Shown here one piece after another: positions 22,836-33,862 of a stretch of 64,000 nucleotides of DNA. This stretch comes from Tricholoma matsutake (lineage: Eukaryota > Basidiomycota > Agaricomycetes > Agaricales > Tricholomataceae): assembly GCA_026075535.2 (NCBI GenBank), contig AP026540.1, positions 11,656,001-11,720,000 on the forward strand. Reading direction: 5' to 3'. The notes under the pieces were generated by a model. The model worked only from the letters and a program-made list of their open reading frames with translations, did not search any database and had not been told where the DNA came from. The position numbers and the translations under genes are program-made. Position 1 is the first letter of the stretch; every line of letters starts with the position of its first letter.

Positions 22836-23197
22836 AGTATTCATGGTGAGGAGGAGTGTTGAGATTTACACTGTGAATGCACCCTTTGATGCAGCATGCT
22901 AATTATAGCACACAAAATGATGCATATTTCCCCTTGTCCATACTCCTTTCTAATAGTCTCTTTATCATATTTTCCATTGTCATACTCATGGTATATATAT
23001 ATTCGACCAGATAGACATAGTCACCTCAGTCTGTTATACACAGACTGAGGTGAGTAGATTTGCTAGCACTCACTTTTTTTGATCAGATTACTTACTGTAC
23101 TATTTATAGCTTATTTGTGTATTATCTAGGTATGAATATATAGTCCTTTATACACAGACTGAGCTTATTCCTGTATTATCTAGGTTCGATTTCTATA
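22836..23197 (+). repeat. Diverged copia LTR with its polypurine tract, related to copia II
   Basis: The tract agtattcatggtgaggagga and the LTR start TGTTGAG at 22857 match, base for base in large part, the same region of copia II (46677-46711 in reverse). Inside, tttgatgca, gtatatatat and the paired CTCAGTC...GACTGAG hairpin are shared. The likely end is 23197 (TTTCTATA). It is 341 bp against 300 bp for copia II. It is either a solo LTR or the 3' LTR of a decayed element. Confidence 0.65.
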
Positions 23198-24329
23198 GTT
23201 AGATGGTCTGGTGGATGCACCAAAGGTAGAAGCAAGTCTAGGGGATGGGAGTATAGATCATCAGATTGCTGATAAACCTTGTACCATGCCTGCACAGTGG
23301 GAGTTTCTTGTTGTCCATTGAGTCTGTGACTCTGTGTGGGTCATAGGATGGGATTAGAGAGATGGTGAAAATTGACAAGAGAAGTATGAGTTTGTAAAGT
23401 TAAGAGCTGGATTTGAGGGGGAGGTCATTGGATTTCCAGGCAGATCCAGTCCAGAGGTTGTATGAGGGAATATGAAGTGAAAAGGAATCTGATGGAGTTC
23501 CAAAGACAGAATCCACTTGGCCCAGTGCACCAAGTGAAAAGGGAACAGAAAGGACTTGGCTTCAACTTGTAAGAAGTTGTGGCCTTCTCCTTGTCAAGTG
23601 TCCTAATTTCAAGACAAGGGTTCAGGAAAAAAGTCAGGGTCTCTGGAGAAATTCTGAAAGAGCACATTAGACTTTTAGGATGTCTGGAGTATTCAAACAA
23701 AAGTGAGTTAGATTTAAGCAGAGACTTAGATTAGAACTTGGGTAGACTTGGAAGCTTTGGCTGACTTGGTCAATTTACAAACTGTCTAATACAAGATGGA
23801 AATGGCTAAGCTAAATATTAAGGTCTGGAAGCAACCAGAATTTCTGAGGCAGTGATAACTAGCAACTGGCCTCCCAAGGCAATGTCCTAGAACTCCCTCT
23901 TTGTAATTGAAATGAGGGAATTTCATCACTAGGCTGTGCTCCAGACAGGAGGTAAGCAGTGCTGCAAGGTGGCAGGAAAAATTGGAGAAATGATCAGAAC
24001 TCCAGACAGAGAAATCGGGTCTTGACACCAACAAATATTCTGCAATTTTTGGACTTTGTGTATCCAACTGAAGAGTCATGACCAAGCTACATATGCATTG
24101 ACAAGGCTTGTCTTGTATTGCAGAGCAGCCTCAGCAACAATAGCTGGGAACATTGGAAGAAGACTAGCTAATTTATTGTGCCAGACTGCTACCACTATAT
24201 CAATCATTGCACAACTGATTATTTATGCAGGAAATGGTGCAATCCATTCTGATCCTTATCCACCACTACAAGATTTGGTACTGATCCAATCAATGGTGCA
24301 GACAACCATATTATAAGTATGCTTTCAAT
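23198..24329. other. No gene recognised; likely decayed transposon sequence
   Basis: The sequence is AT-rich with frequent stops in every frame. It follows the copia-type LTR and may be internal sequence of that element, but no gag or pol motif is readable. Confidence 0.4.
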
Positions 24330-24690
24330 ACCCAGTTAAGATATTACTAGCAGTCAAAGTTTGCAATTATTACATGATTAATAGTGCGATTATTGTACGA
24401 TTATGAATCAAAAATCACATCAATAATCCGAGTCACCTTGACCATGATGATTACTGAGGGCGATCACGGGGCGGTTATGGGACACGATTATTTTGACAGA
24501 TCTATGATCTTCTGTGTGATGTAAGCAAAAATGTAAGCACATCAAATAATCACCTTCAATAATCGTACAAATAATCATCGAATCACCTCCAGAGGTGATT
24601 TGATAATTCTGCAATTATTACAATAATTGCGATTGTCCGTGTCCCTAAAATCGTGGACATAATCATGTAATAATCACAAACTTGAACTTT
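24330..24690. repeat. Short-word repeat, AATCG/ATTATC type
   Basis: Dense in aataatc, gattatt, cgattat and related words in both orientations, for example around 24360-24425 and 24545-24680. It is self-complementary throughout rather than a simple tandem repeat. Confidence 0.6.
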
Positions 24691-24837
24691 GACCGCTACT
24701 ATTCTATAATACAATCTCAACAAATTTCTAATGTGTTATTGCAGGTGAGGAAAAAAAAGGTTTTGGTAGAGCACTCTGATGATTCAGATGATGTTCACAT
24801 GTATCTAAGTGTTTGGTGCACGAGAGTGAGTAGAAAT

Positions 24838-25047
24838 TGTTGGGATAGGCAATCCAAGCCCATGGTCTGAGGCCGGATGCTGGATATTATTAATAGAGCA
24901 GTTGTTTTGATGCGTGTTCTATTTATAGCACAGTTACATACAGCCATAGTATAGGAGAAATAAGAAGATGTTCCTTGTCTCATTTCCCCCACTTGTCTCT
25001 AAGAGAATTATCTCTTCTCTGTTTGTTTCCCAGCCTGATTTCCAATA
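24838..25047 (+). repeat. 5' LTR of copia I
   Basis: Starts TGTTGGGATAGG and ends TTTCCAATA. It has five TG or CA bases where the 3' LTR keeps CG. Confidence 0.92.
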
Positions 25048-25059
25048 GGTTATGGGCCC
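25048..25059 (+). other. Primer binding site: initiator Met tRNA half-molecule
   Basis: GGTTATGGGCCC directly follows the LTR. Its complement GGGCCCATAACC is the anticodon stem-loop of eukaryotic initiator tRNA-Met (anticodon CAT inside). Copia-type elements such as Drosophila copia are known to prime from a 5' half of this tRNA. Confidence 0.7.
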
Positions 25060-25090
25060 TGGCAGATTTTTCTAGGCAACAATTACTACT

Positions 25091-26494
25091 ATGACAAATA
25101 CTCCTGATGTCGAGGAGCAAGGGGAACAACAACAAGAGGAAGAATATTATACGCCTCCTAAACGTACAAAAAGGGTCTATCACAGCACTACCAATGCGCT
25201 CACTGGAGAACTCAATGAAGATGAAGATATACCATCTATCAAACTAATTCGTACCAAAGAATATTCGAATGTAAACAGAATCGCTGATCGCGACCACTTG
25301 ACGGATGACAACTGGCACGAATGGAAAGAGAGAATGAAGAGGGTATTTTTCAATTGTGATATTACTCGGTATGTTAGAGGGGATGTTAAATGCCCTAATG
25401 AGAGTATCGATCCTGAAGGCACACGCAATTGGTACAAGAACGATTCTTGGGTGCAACAAATTATTATTCATAACATCACCTCCTCGCAAATGAACCATGT
25501 CGGGTCCAAAAACTCTGCAAAAGAAATGTACTCTGCACTCTCGGTAACTCACGAAAATAAGGCACATCAAACTGTTAATCATATTCAATGCCTATTATAT
25601 GAGACCAAATTACTCAACGCTGACGACCTCCTAAAACATCTGGATGTTCTCAAATCATATCGCAACTGCATCAACAGATTTCCTAACAAGAAATTTCATG
25701 TCTCTGACACGCGCTTTAAAGTGATCATATCTGCGTCCTTACCTTCATCGTGGCATACCTATGTTGAACCTTATAATGGGAACACCAATGATCCAAATGA
25801 TCCCGACCCTAAACGGCGCTTAACCTCTGACACATTTATTGGACTGTTACGAGAGGAATACAAGATATGGTTGACCAGATCTAATAATGGGAATAATAAA
25901 AGCGGTACTATAGGGAGCGTAAATCTGGTGAAAACCCAGAATGCCAGCAGTGCTAGTAAATCCTTAGAAGATCAAATCTCTGATCGAAAATCCTCCTTAC
26001 GGCCTTATTGTGATCATTGTAAACATGCCAGACACTGGACAACCAAATGCCATAAATTTGAAGGGAACAAATGTGGGAACTGTGGAAAGATCAGACATCA
26101 AGCAGATAAATGCTGGAGTAAGAAGAAGGTAAAGGACAAGGCAAAGAAGAAAAAGAAGGATGCAGAAGAAACAAATATGGCAGAAGAATATATTACGTTC
26201 CAAGCAAATGAAGAGCAGCACAACTTTGATACCTATGATGCTTGTAACACTGATGCGAATGATGAGCGATTGATCTATTATGATTGGTTAGCAGACATGG
26301 CAACAACATCTCATGTTACGCATCAAAGAGAAGCATTTACCAATTACACACCTATGAGGAATATTTCCGTAACAGGTGTAGGCGGTAAAGAAGCATTAAT
26401 TTCAGGGCGTGGAACTGTTGAATTAAAATCAACATGCAACGGCACTGAATATATTTTGCGTTTGCAGAATGTTCTTCATGTGCCTGGAACATGA
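25091..26494 (+). pseudogene. Copia I gag and protease
   Basis: ATG 25091 starts 467 codons, closed by TGA 26492-26494. A gag capsid region (residues about 60-280) is followed by two zinc knuckles, CDHCKHARHWTTKC and CGNCGKIRHQADKC, then a lysine-rich patch. The protease core reads WLADMATTSHVTHQ near residue 395; related fungal elements have ADTATTSH, so Met probably replaced Thr by ACG to ATG. The stop falls after VLHVPGT where the next residues (SNLISLGQ) continue in frame, so CGA to TGA is likely. Confidence 0.85.
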
Positions 26495-28246
26495 AGTAAT
26501 TTAATTTCCTTGGGGCAATGGGATGCAGCTGGTGGACGCTACAACAGTGGGAATGGAATAATCACACTCATCACAAAAGATGGAATGCTGGTAGTGCAAG
26601 GAACAAAAATATGCAAACATCTATACCGCATGAAGATGGTTATAAGACCTCCCACACAATGCAATAAAATTCAACCTCATCAAACATTCATCGGAAATAA
26701 TACACTACCTACATGGGAAACATGGCATCGATGCTTTGGACATGTTGGATATACCGGGCTTCAGAAATTATTGGACAGAAAATTGGTTGATGGATTTATT
26801 GTGGACGAGGACTCCCCTAAGCCCGATTGTGTTGCATGCACAGAGGTGAAACAACACGTCAAACTGTTCCCAAAATCATCAATCAGAAATACCGAACCCG
26901 GTGAATTAACACATATTGACTTATGGGGAAAGTACATGATCCGATCGATCAACGGCAATCAATGCTACTTGTTATTTGTGGACGATGCCAAGAGATTTGC
27001 AACCGTCGAATGCGTCAAGCAGAAATCTGATGCAACACAAGCCATAATAAATTATTTGGCACATTTGAAGACTCAAGGGAGGAATCCAAAGGGTATTCAA
27101 ATTGACAATGGGAAAGAATTTGTAAACGAGAAGTTGGAAAGTTGGTGTAAGGAACGCAGTATGGAAATTCATTACACTGCACTGTATTCACCTTCACAGA
27201 ATGGTATTGCTGAACGGATGAACCATACACTGGTTGAACTCTCTTGTGCAATGATAATCGCCAATGACCTTCCCAAATTTCTCTGGGAATATGCAGTCCT
27301 GCATGCCGCTTATCTCCATAACCAATCATTCACCAAACATTTGCTGAGATCTACACCGTATGAAGGCTGGTATAATAAAAAACCAAATGTCTCTCATTTA
27401 CGTGAATTTGGTGCACCTGTATGGATTTTATTACAGGGGCAAAATGTGGATTGGAAAATGCAGGCAAAATCTAAACGGTGCGTTTACATCAGTTTTGAAG
27501 ATGGCGCTGCAGCTGTAAAATATTATAACGCTGAAACACACAATGTCCACACCTCAAGAAATTTCAAGCAGATGACACTCCCAGAATCGACTCCAATCCC
27601 CGAGGGCGTCAACATCACACCCGATAGTCAACACAAGGGGGAGTCTGTGGGGGATGCACCGCCTATGGGTGTAACAGGCTCGGATGATATAACTCCAACT
27701 CTTGATCCTGGCAGCAAAAAGCATAAAAGAAATTTATTGGAGGATGATATAGACATAAATGCTCCATGGAAGACTCGTGGAATTTGTATCAATTATAAAA
27801 ACCTTCAAGATCCTTATTCAGTAGAAGAAAAGGAAGACAACTTTCTTACAATGGAAGAAGTTTATGCAATAATTGCTGGAGACAAGATGACGAGCCTCAA
27901 AGATGCCAAGAATTCCCCTGATTGGCCAGAATGGGAAAATGCCATACAAGCCGAACTCGACTTACTAAAGGAGAAGGGGACTTGGGAATTTGTTGAAAAA
28001 CCGCCTGATGCAATCCCAATTGCTAATAAATGGGTATTCATCAAGAAGCGTGACAAAGAAGGAAAAGTAATCAGGTACAGAGCAAGACTCGTGGCCAAAG
28101 GATGCGCGCAGCATCCGGGGTACAATTATATGGAAACATTTTTGCCTGTGGTTAGAATGGACACTCTGCGCGCAATTCTGGCTTTAGTACCAATGCAAAA
28201 CCTTAAATTGCAACAAAGGCGCATATCTCAATGGCACATTACATGA
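26495..28246 (+). pseudogene. Copia I integrase and first part of reverse transcriptase
   Basis: Continues in frame after the TGA. The integrase zinc site is WHRCFGHVGY ... CVAC. The catalytic core has THIDLWGKY, IQIDNGKEF and NGIAERMN for D, D and E. The reverse transcriptase starts near 27930 with EWENAIQAELDLLKEKGTWE and IANKWVFIKKRDKEGKVIRY. The frame is lost near 28210 where LKLQQ is followed by a shifted frame. The MDVKTAYL block (motif A with the first catalytic Asp) is missing. Confidence 0.85.
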
Positions 28247-29152
28247 AACTATCTACATGCGGCAACCTGAAGGATATGAAGATGGAACGGGTTGAGTTTG
28301 TAAGCTGGTCAAACCATTATATGGATTAAAGCAAGCTGGACGCGAATGGAACAATGAACTTGATGGGAAACTCAAGGATCATAATTATCAACGCTTGACA
28401 TTGGATCCATGTGCATATATTCGACGAGACGGCGGTGAATATGGTATTCTAACCATCTGGGTTGACGACTATTCACATCATCGGATCAAATGATGGATCA
28501 CATGAAGAATGCACTAAGCTCAGAATGGCAAGTTACGGATCTAGGGGAACCACACAAGATCATCGGCATTGAAGTAACATGTACCGACGATTCTATTTCC
28601 ATTTCTCAACAAAAATATATTGAGAATCTTCTTTGCAAAGAAGAGATGCTGGATGTGAACCCTGTTGCCATGCCTATGGACCCAAATATTAAATTTGCAC
28701 CAAATCTGGACAACAATGAATTAAATCGTAGCAATTCATACACTAGATTGCTGGGGTGTTTACAATTCATCTCAAATACCACAAGACCAGATATTAGCTT
28801 CACAGTCAACAAACTAGCCGCTTACACTGCTAACCCGGGTCTTCAACACCACGGTGCAATAAAGCAGATACTCAGGTACCTAGCAGGTATGAAAACTCTG
28901 GGGATAACTTATAGAAAAACCCCCGATGAAACTAATACTAATAACCTCTTCCATGGTTATGCTGATGCCACTTTCGCAAACACCGACGACCATAAATCTA
29001 CTACCGGCTACATCTTCCTAGGATCAGGGGGAGCAATCACATGGAAATCAAAGAAGCAAACCGTGATTGCACTTTCCTCAATGGAAGCAGAATATGTAGC
29101 TCTCTCAGAGGTTTTAACGCACCTGAAAGATAATCCACTTAACCATTTCTAA
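28247..29152 (+). pseudogene. Copia I reverse transcriptase end and truncated RNase H
   Basis: Reads GTLHETIYMRQPEGYEDGTG, TGA, VCKLVKPLYGLKQAGREWN, then WVDD and a one-base loss before FTSSDQMMDHMKN. From 28490 the frame is open to 29152: LLGCLQFISNTTRPDISF, then the RNase H start (YADATFANTDDHKSTTGYIF) and SSMEAEYVALSE. It then ends abruptly in LTHLKDNPLNHF, lacking the last roughly 75 or more residues usual for copia RNase H. Confidence 0.8.
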
Positions 29153-29183
29153 TAACTCAAACCATGCTTGGCTTGAAGGGGAG

Positions 29184-29393
29184 TGTTGGGATAGGCAATC
29201 CAAGCCCGTGGTCTGAGGCTGGATGCCGGATATTATTAATAGAGCAGTTGTTTTGATGCGTGTTCTATTTATAGCACAGTTACATACAGCCGTAGTATAG
29301 GAGAAATAAGAAGACGTTCCTTGTCTCGTTTCCCCCACTTGTCTCTAAGAGAATTATCTCTTCTCTGTTTGTTTCCCAGCCTGATTTCCAATA
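29184..29393 (+). repeat. 3' LTR of copia I
   Basis: Preceded by the short purine tract gaaggggag. It differs from the 5' LTR at six sites, all CG against TG or CA. Confidence 0.92.
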
Positions 29394-29630
29394 GAAATTG
29401 AAACTCGAACTGAAATTCAAACCAGCAAAGGCCCGGGCCGATTGATGGAAGCTGATAGCGAAGCTCGGAAGTGATTATCGAGAGGTTTGGGCGCTGCTGT
29501 TTATTCGGTTAAGCAGGGTACAGCCTTGCCCAATTCAGTTATTGTTACAGCATGCCAACAACGTGCCCGCAGCTCGTCTTGGCTTCTAACAATCCTCACA
29601 GCAACACACTCGCGTCCAAACCCACACATT

Positions 29631-31121
29631 ATGGATTTCCTGGCCCTTGCGACGCTCACCGCTCAACTCCTCCCGATCATGAACGAGAGTTTCGGTGGGG
29701 TTTCTGGTCAAGACTCTATTTGGCGGGCTATAGCAGCGCAGATGGACCAATCCTTGGGGGGATTATATCTCGCTGGGATATACAGCATCGTCTTCCCTAA
29801 TTCTTCGATAAGTGTGCGTCGAGTAGGTCTTCTTCATACGCCGCGCCGAACATCCGTTGAATCCATCGAGGTCATGATCCGCCCCAAATGGCTGAACCTT
29901 GCTTCTCAGGAGAGGCGGAGAGGTCAGCTGTTCATGCCACCAACTAGTCCTAACGTCCTCGATTTTTCGCCCAATTTTAGCATGTTCATCATTCCCTACA
30001 TGCTGGACTGTAGTCCTTCCCCAGTTCGATCTGTCCGCGTTACACGTGCTAGACTGCATGCGACCGCCGCCCACTCCGTTGCTCGCTTTGGCATATTTTT
30101 GGCCAGCATCGCCATAATCTTCGCCATCCGCACAACAATTTTATTGCTCTATATGGAGAACGGAGTGCAAAAATACCTTGTGTTGGGTTCCGAAATTGGT
30201 CGCTATCTTATGACTGTTTTACAGGAGTCAAGCATCCTCACATACTCCTGTGGCTATAAATGTGTCGCTTCGTGGGCGTCTCCTGTTATTTATACAAAGT
30301 GGGACATCCACGAGGAGGAAAGGTTTCGCGCCGATGTTGTCCAATCAATAGGATATGCCTATCACGCCTATGCTCTGTTCTGGCTGGTCGAACTGGTGTG
30401 GAAGGGTATGGGGTTTTTACTCCCGTGGTGGAAAAGGAAGTTAGGTCCAAGGATCTTCTCTAAGTTTAGCAGTCCCAGCAATAGTGAATTCCTGGGTGAG
30501 GAAACAGTGACAATTCGCTTGCGCGTGGAGGAGCAGCTTGAATTTTCTGCTAATTGGAATCAGAAGTATGTGGTGGATTTCGAAGTGCCCAAAGCGTTTG
30601 ATGTGGCAAGGCGTGAAATACTGGTAGGAGAGACCTGGTTTCGATGGGGGGCAATCTGTCTCTGTGGAGGTTTTGCTATTTGTGGTATTGTGGGGCCTAT
30701 AAAGTTTTTCGGGGACGGGCGGCCGACCAGCGGGGCTAAGATCCTATTCGCCATCATGCAGCTTGTCCCATGGGCGTTGTTCTATAAGGACATCCCAAAC
30801 CAGTCTATTAACTGTGAGTTTGCAAGCTCCAGCAGCGGCAGTCATAACGTAGTTCTCAGCCGCGCTACGGCTGTGTCCACTGTTGCTCGTAGACCACCCC
30901 CGGACTCATCCAGCAAGGGATCGAGTTCGTCCGGAGCACGCATAATCCATAGAGACCCACAAAGGAGAGCAGCGCCCAGCGTTGAGGGGCTTCAACAAGT
31001 TGCGACGCCACCGAATAATGAAGTCAATAGTGATGATAATATGACTAACGTGTTTCAAGTTGAGGGGTACCATCAAACTCTAGGTCTTTCCTACAATCTC
31101 CGTAGACGTCACAGCATGTAA
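29631..31121 (+). CDS. Multispan membrane protein, unrecognised family
   Basis: The longest frame opens upstream with TTG, but the first ATG is 29631, giving 496 residues to TAA 31119-31121. It starts with a hydrophobic helix (MDFLALATLTAQLLPIM). Further hydrophobic spans are VARFGIFLASIAIIFAIRTT, YALFWLVELVWKGMGFLLPW, WGAICLCGGFAICGIVGPI and ILFAIMQLVPWALFY. The C-terminal 110 residues are Ser-, Pro- and Arg-rich, probably disordered and cytosolic. No catalytic motif is visible. It looks like one of the orphan integral membrane proteins common in agarics. The frame is intact with no TGA decay, unlike the neighbouring transposons. Copia I ends 233 bp upstream and may have displaced or replaced its promoter. 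Confidence 0.7.
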   Translation: MDFLALATLTAQLLPIMNESFGGVSGQDSIWRAIAAQMDQSLGGLYLAGIYSIVFPNSSISVRRVGLLHTPRRTSVESIEVMIRPKWLNLASQERRRGQLFMPPTSPNVLDFSPNFSMFIIPYMLDCSPSPVRSVRVTRARLHATAAHSVARFGIFLASIAIIFAIRTTILLLYMENGVQKYLVLGSEIGRYLMTVLQESSILTYSCGYKCVASWASPVIYTKWDIHEEERFRADVVQSIGYAYHAYALFWLVELVWKGMGFLLPWWKRKLGPRIFSKFSSPSNSEFLGEETVTIRLRVEEQLEFSANWNQKYVVDFEVPKAFDVARREILVGETWFRWGAICLCGGFAICGIVGPIKFFGDGRPTSGAKILFAIMQLVPWALFYKDIPNQSINCEFASSSSGSHNVVLSRATAVSTVARRPPPDSSSKGSSSSGARIIHRDPQRRAAPSVEGLQQVATPPNNEVNSDDNMTNVFQVEGYHQTLGLSYNLRRRHSM

Positions 31122-31139
31122 TTTTGTAAATATCAAAGG

Positions 31140-31230
31140 TAGTGATATACAAGGCTCGGCCCAAAGCCCTGAAGCCCGGGCTGCCGAGCCCCAGAAGCCT
31201 AAGCCGAGCCGAGCCTTGGAGTGGGCAGGC
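31140..31230 (+). repeat. Short-word repeat, GAGCC type
   Basis: Begins TAGTGATATACAAGGCTCGG and continues with gagcc, agccc and gggct words in both orientations. The start matches, inverted, the end of the related element at 51985-52116. Confidence 0.6.
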
Positions 31231-31574
31231 ATCAAGTAAGCTTTGTTCCTTACTATATGATATGTACAAATGTTAGTTATGGTGATAAAGGAAGGAAATG
31301 ATAGTGTTAGTATTTCAACTGTGTATCATCAGGAAAAACCCAAATCTATAATTATATATAATTATATATTTTTATAGTATAATTTAGTATAATCTCATAT
31401 AAAAGAGGTATAATACTTCAAGTATTATACTATCTTATGACATGATTATAAGTTATAACTATTAATCAGACTGTGAATGTCACAGTCATGGTCTCCAAAG
31501 CTATTGATGAAGAAACTCTCACAGTGATCCAGAACATTTGAGCTTGTCCAGCTCCGATCACAGATCGGTCCAAA
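31231..31574. repeat. AT-rich dispersed repeat
   Basis: 31325-31365 (tatcatcaggaaaaacccaa followed by tctataattata) recurs inverted at 45250-45300. Both copies continue into taatta- and tataatt-rich sequence. No gene. Confidence 0.55.
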
Positions 31575-31934
31575 TCATGGTAGCAGATGAAGGCTAGACA
31601 CAATAGATGTGACAGGAACTATACTTGCCAGATTACCACCACCTGGTGCTTTGGAGGGTGATATCCTGAACTGCTGATGATATGGGTCTGGGTGGTGTGT
31701 GAAAGTTGAGAACCAATCAACATATGCCAAATGGCGTGGGCACAGGTCACTTGGGGTGCTTGGAAAAAGACAGTCCATTGCTTCAGCTGATAAAGTGAAG
31801 ACTAATCGTACACGAGCAGCACAATAATCTGTCAGGTGATTGAACAACAGCTACCAACACCCACAAATATCAGGAAAGCGCATACCTCTCAGAGATGATG
31901 GTGGAGACTTTGTTTCAATCAAGGCTACATCAAA
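31575..31934 (-). pseudogene. Plavaka transposase, C-terminal part
   Basis: The minus-strand reading from 31847 has DYCAARVRLVFTLSAEAM, HLAYVDWFSTFTHHPD and IVPVTSIVSSLHLLP, the C-terminal block of Plavaka-type CACTA transposases. The sequence upstream (31934-31880) joins in sense to 39413 once the inserted LTR unit is removed, with GCGA shared at the joint. Confidence 0.75.
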
Positions 31935-31938
31935 GCGA

Positions 31939-33272
31939 TGATAGGTCCACCTTGTCATTCAAGCTCGGAAAACACATCTACGATTGTTGTCGAAGCTCTA
32001 CGAACCCATACGAACCCCTCCAAAGCTCTATGACGCTCTACAAAGCTCTATCAAGTCACATGAATGCTTCGAAATCCTTCGCAACACTTCGAAATTCTTT
32101 GTGACACCTCGAAATTCTTTGTATGCCTTTGGCCGCCATAATACAATTCCCCCGACCTTCATACAGCTCAGGATATACACTTGGAACATCGTCAATGGGT
32201 TCCGAACCAGTATTGAGCAATATTGCAGCGATATCGGCCTTTGAACAAGTCCGATATTTCCTCGACCAACTTCAAAAATCATTGAACATTGCAAATCAAC
32301 ATCGGACACTATATCGCTATCTGAATAATCATCGCACACATGCCAGACATATTCCCTACCATTGTCGAACAATATCGCACCGATATCGGGCCATGAACAA
32401 AGTCCGAAGAATCTTCGAAAATCTTCGAAAAACATCAAACCTCGAATAACATCGTCAGACACAGTATTTCCTGTTCGAATGATCTTCGGATGCATGCTGG
32501 ACACATGGGACACTATATCGAGTATATCGAACACATTTTGACTGCATGTGCATGCATACAATCCACTCGAAGCAGTTTCCGATCTTTTATTCAATTTATA
32601 ACAAGGACAGTCCAGTTTTAGCTATTATTTCTTATTATTTCTTCATCATGTGTTATATTCACCCCTTCTAGGCTCGCTTTATTGTTCTGATATACTTATA
32701 TTGTCTTTTGCCTTGAGTTTTCCACATGTTTGCCTCATGTTCTTTAGCCTTTTTAGGTACTTTCTTTATTTTATATAAAAAGATGTACTAGATACAAAGA
32801 AAAACAGGAAAGTCGTCGTCTTCCTCCCAGATCACAGTGATTTGAGAGTTCAGTTTAGTCTTATTCAGTCCGAAGTTTGGTGTTTTACACTAAACTTCCT
32901 CGAAATTCCTTGAAATTCCTCGCATTATGCTATTTTCACCCTCGCTTCCCCCGATTAGCCTGTTCTTCACTTCTACTACTACTCGTCTAGTCCTCCAATC
33001 TTGCATCTGAACATATCTGTGCACTCAAAATTCCTCGAGACTTCTTCGAAACATATCGCAACATCTCGAAAAGCATCGCAACATCTCAAAAATCATCGCA
33101 ACACCTTGAAAATCATCGCAACATCTCGAAAATCATTGCAAGCCCTCGAAAATCATTGCAAGCCCTCGAAAATCATTGCAAGTCCTCAAAACACATTCTT
33201 TTAGCCTCGAACTGCTTCGACAAGCAGTTGTTTTGTGACTATTTGATGGTCGGTCTGACAGGTGACATCTAG
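31939..33272 (+). repeat. Solo LTR of family A type, first part
   Basis: Starts TGATAGGTCCAC like the family A LTR (reverse strand) and shares atgcctttggccgccat at about 32124. It is flanked by GCGA (31935-31938), repeated at 39410-39413. The LTR is cut at 33272 by the chromovirus. 33045-33195 contains about seven or eight units of a 20-bp word (catcgcaacatctcgaaaat) comparable to the repeat array in the family A LTRs. Confidence 0.75.
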
Positions 33273-33698
33273 TGTAAGGGGACTAGGGGGGTGCCCTGTG
33301 TGTTTCTCCCATTTTTTATGTTTGTTCTATATTTTTCCTCACTTCATTTCCTTCTATTCTTCATTTTCTATGATTTTTCCGGATTTTATTACTAATTTTC
33401 CCTTTCTATCATGTTTGTGCATGTTGACAGTTTTATATTTAGAGGCAGAGCACCCCTTCCGACATCTACCCCTTGGTATGATGTCATTCGGCGGCCTTGA
33501 TCTGCTTATCTCTGCCTTTTCTATTTTTAGGTTATTATTTGACTTTTGTTGTCTTCACATATACTGGGCATCGGCAAAGGGATCCTTAGAGTTTTCTCTT
33601 TGGATTTCCCTTTGCTAGGTGTGTCCCTGATCCCTGTACTATGTAGTATAATTTTAACTTCAGATTTCCCTTTGCTAGAGGCTTAGGTTGCCCTTATA
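33273..33698 (+). repeat. 5' LTR of chromovirus
   Basis: TGTAAGGG...CCCTTATA. The block ggatttccctttgctag occurs twice within the LTR. Differences from the 3' LTR include atg/aca and cag/tgg changes that both point to lost CG. Confidence 0.93.
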
Positions 33699-33862
33699 GT
33701 AGAAAACTCTCCCCTAAGGCCCGAAATTGTGAACGCACTGCCCAAGATAGGCAGGTACAGAGTGGACGACACTTCCCAAAGCTCCACAGACTCCCTACAC
33801 ACAGTTCCAGACAGTCTCGCCTTTACTGCGCTGCCATTTTCGCCAAACGCACCCCTAGCGAC

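Larger units (their letters stand above)
24838..29393 (+). mobile_element. Ty1/copia retrotransposon (copia I), complete ends, defective
   Basis: Two 210-bp LTRs (24838-25047 and 29184-29393) differ at only six bases. A 5-bp target duplication GAAAT flanks the element (24833-24837 and 29394-29398). Order: LTR, primer site, gag, protease, integrase, reverse transcriptase, RNase H, LTR, which is the copia order. Defects are one TGA after the protease (26492), loss of the reverse transcriptase motif A near 28215, another TGA near 28294, a frameshift right after the VDD box, and a truncated RNase H. It inserted 233 bp upstream of the start codon of the gene at 29631. Confidence 0.93.

Noticed and set aside
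29487..29630. Upstream extension of the membrane protein to 29487
   Set aside because: The frame begins with TTG; the first ATG is at 29631 and gives a plausible hydrophobic N-terminus.
33001..33204. Ser/Lys-rich small protein at 33001
   Set aside because: A product of the 20-bp repeat inside a solo LTR.
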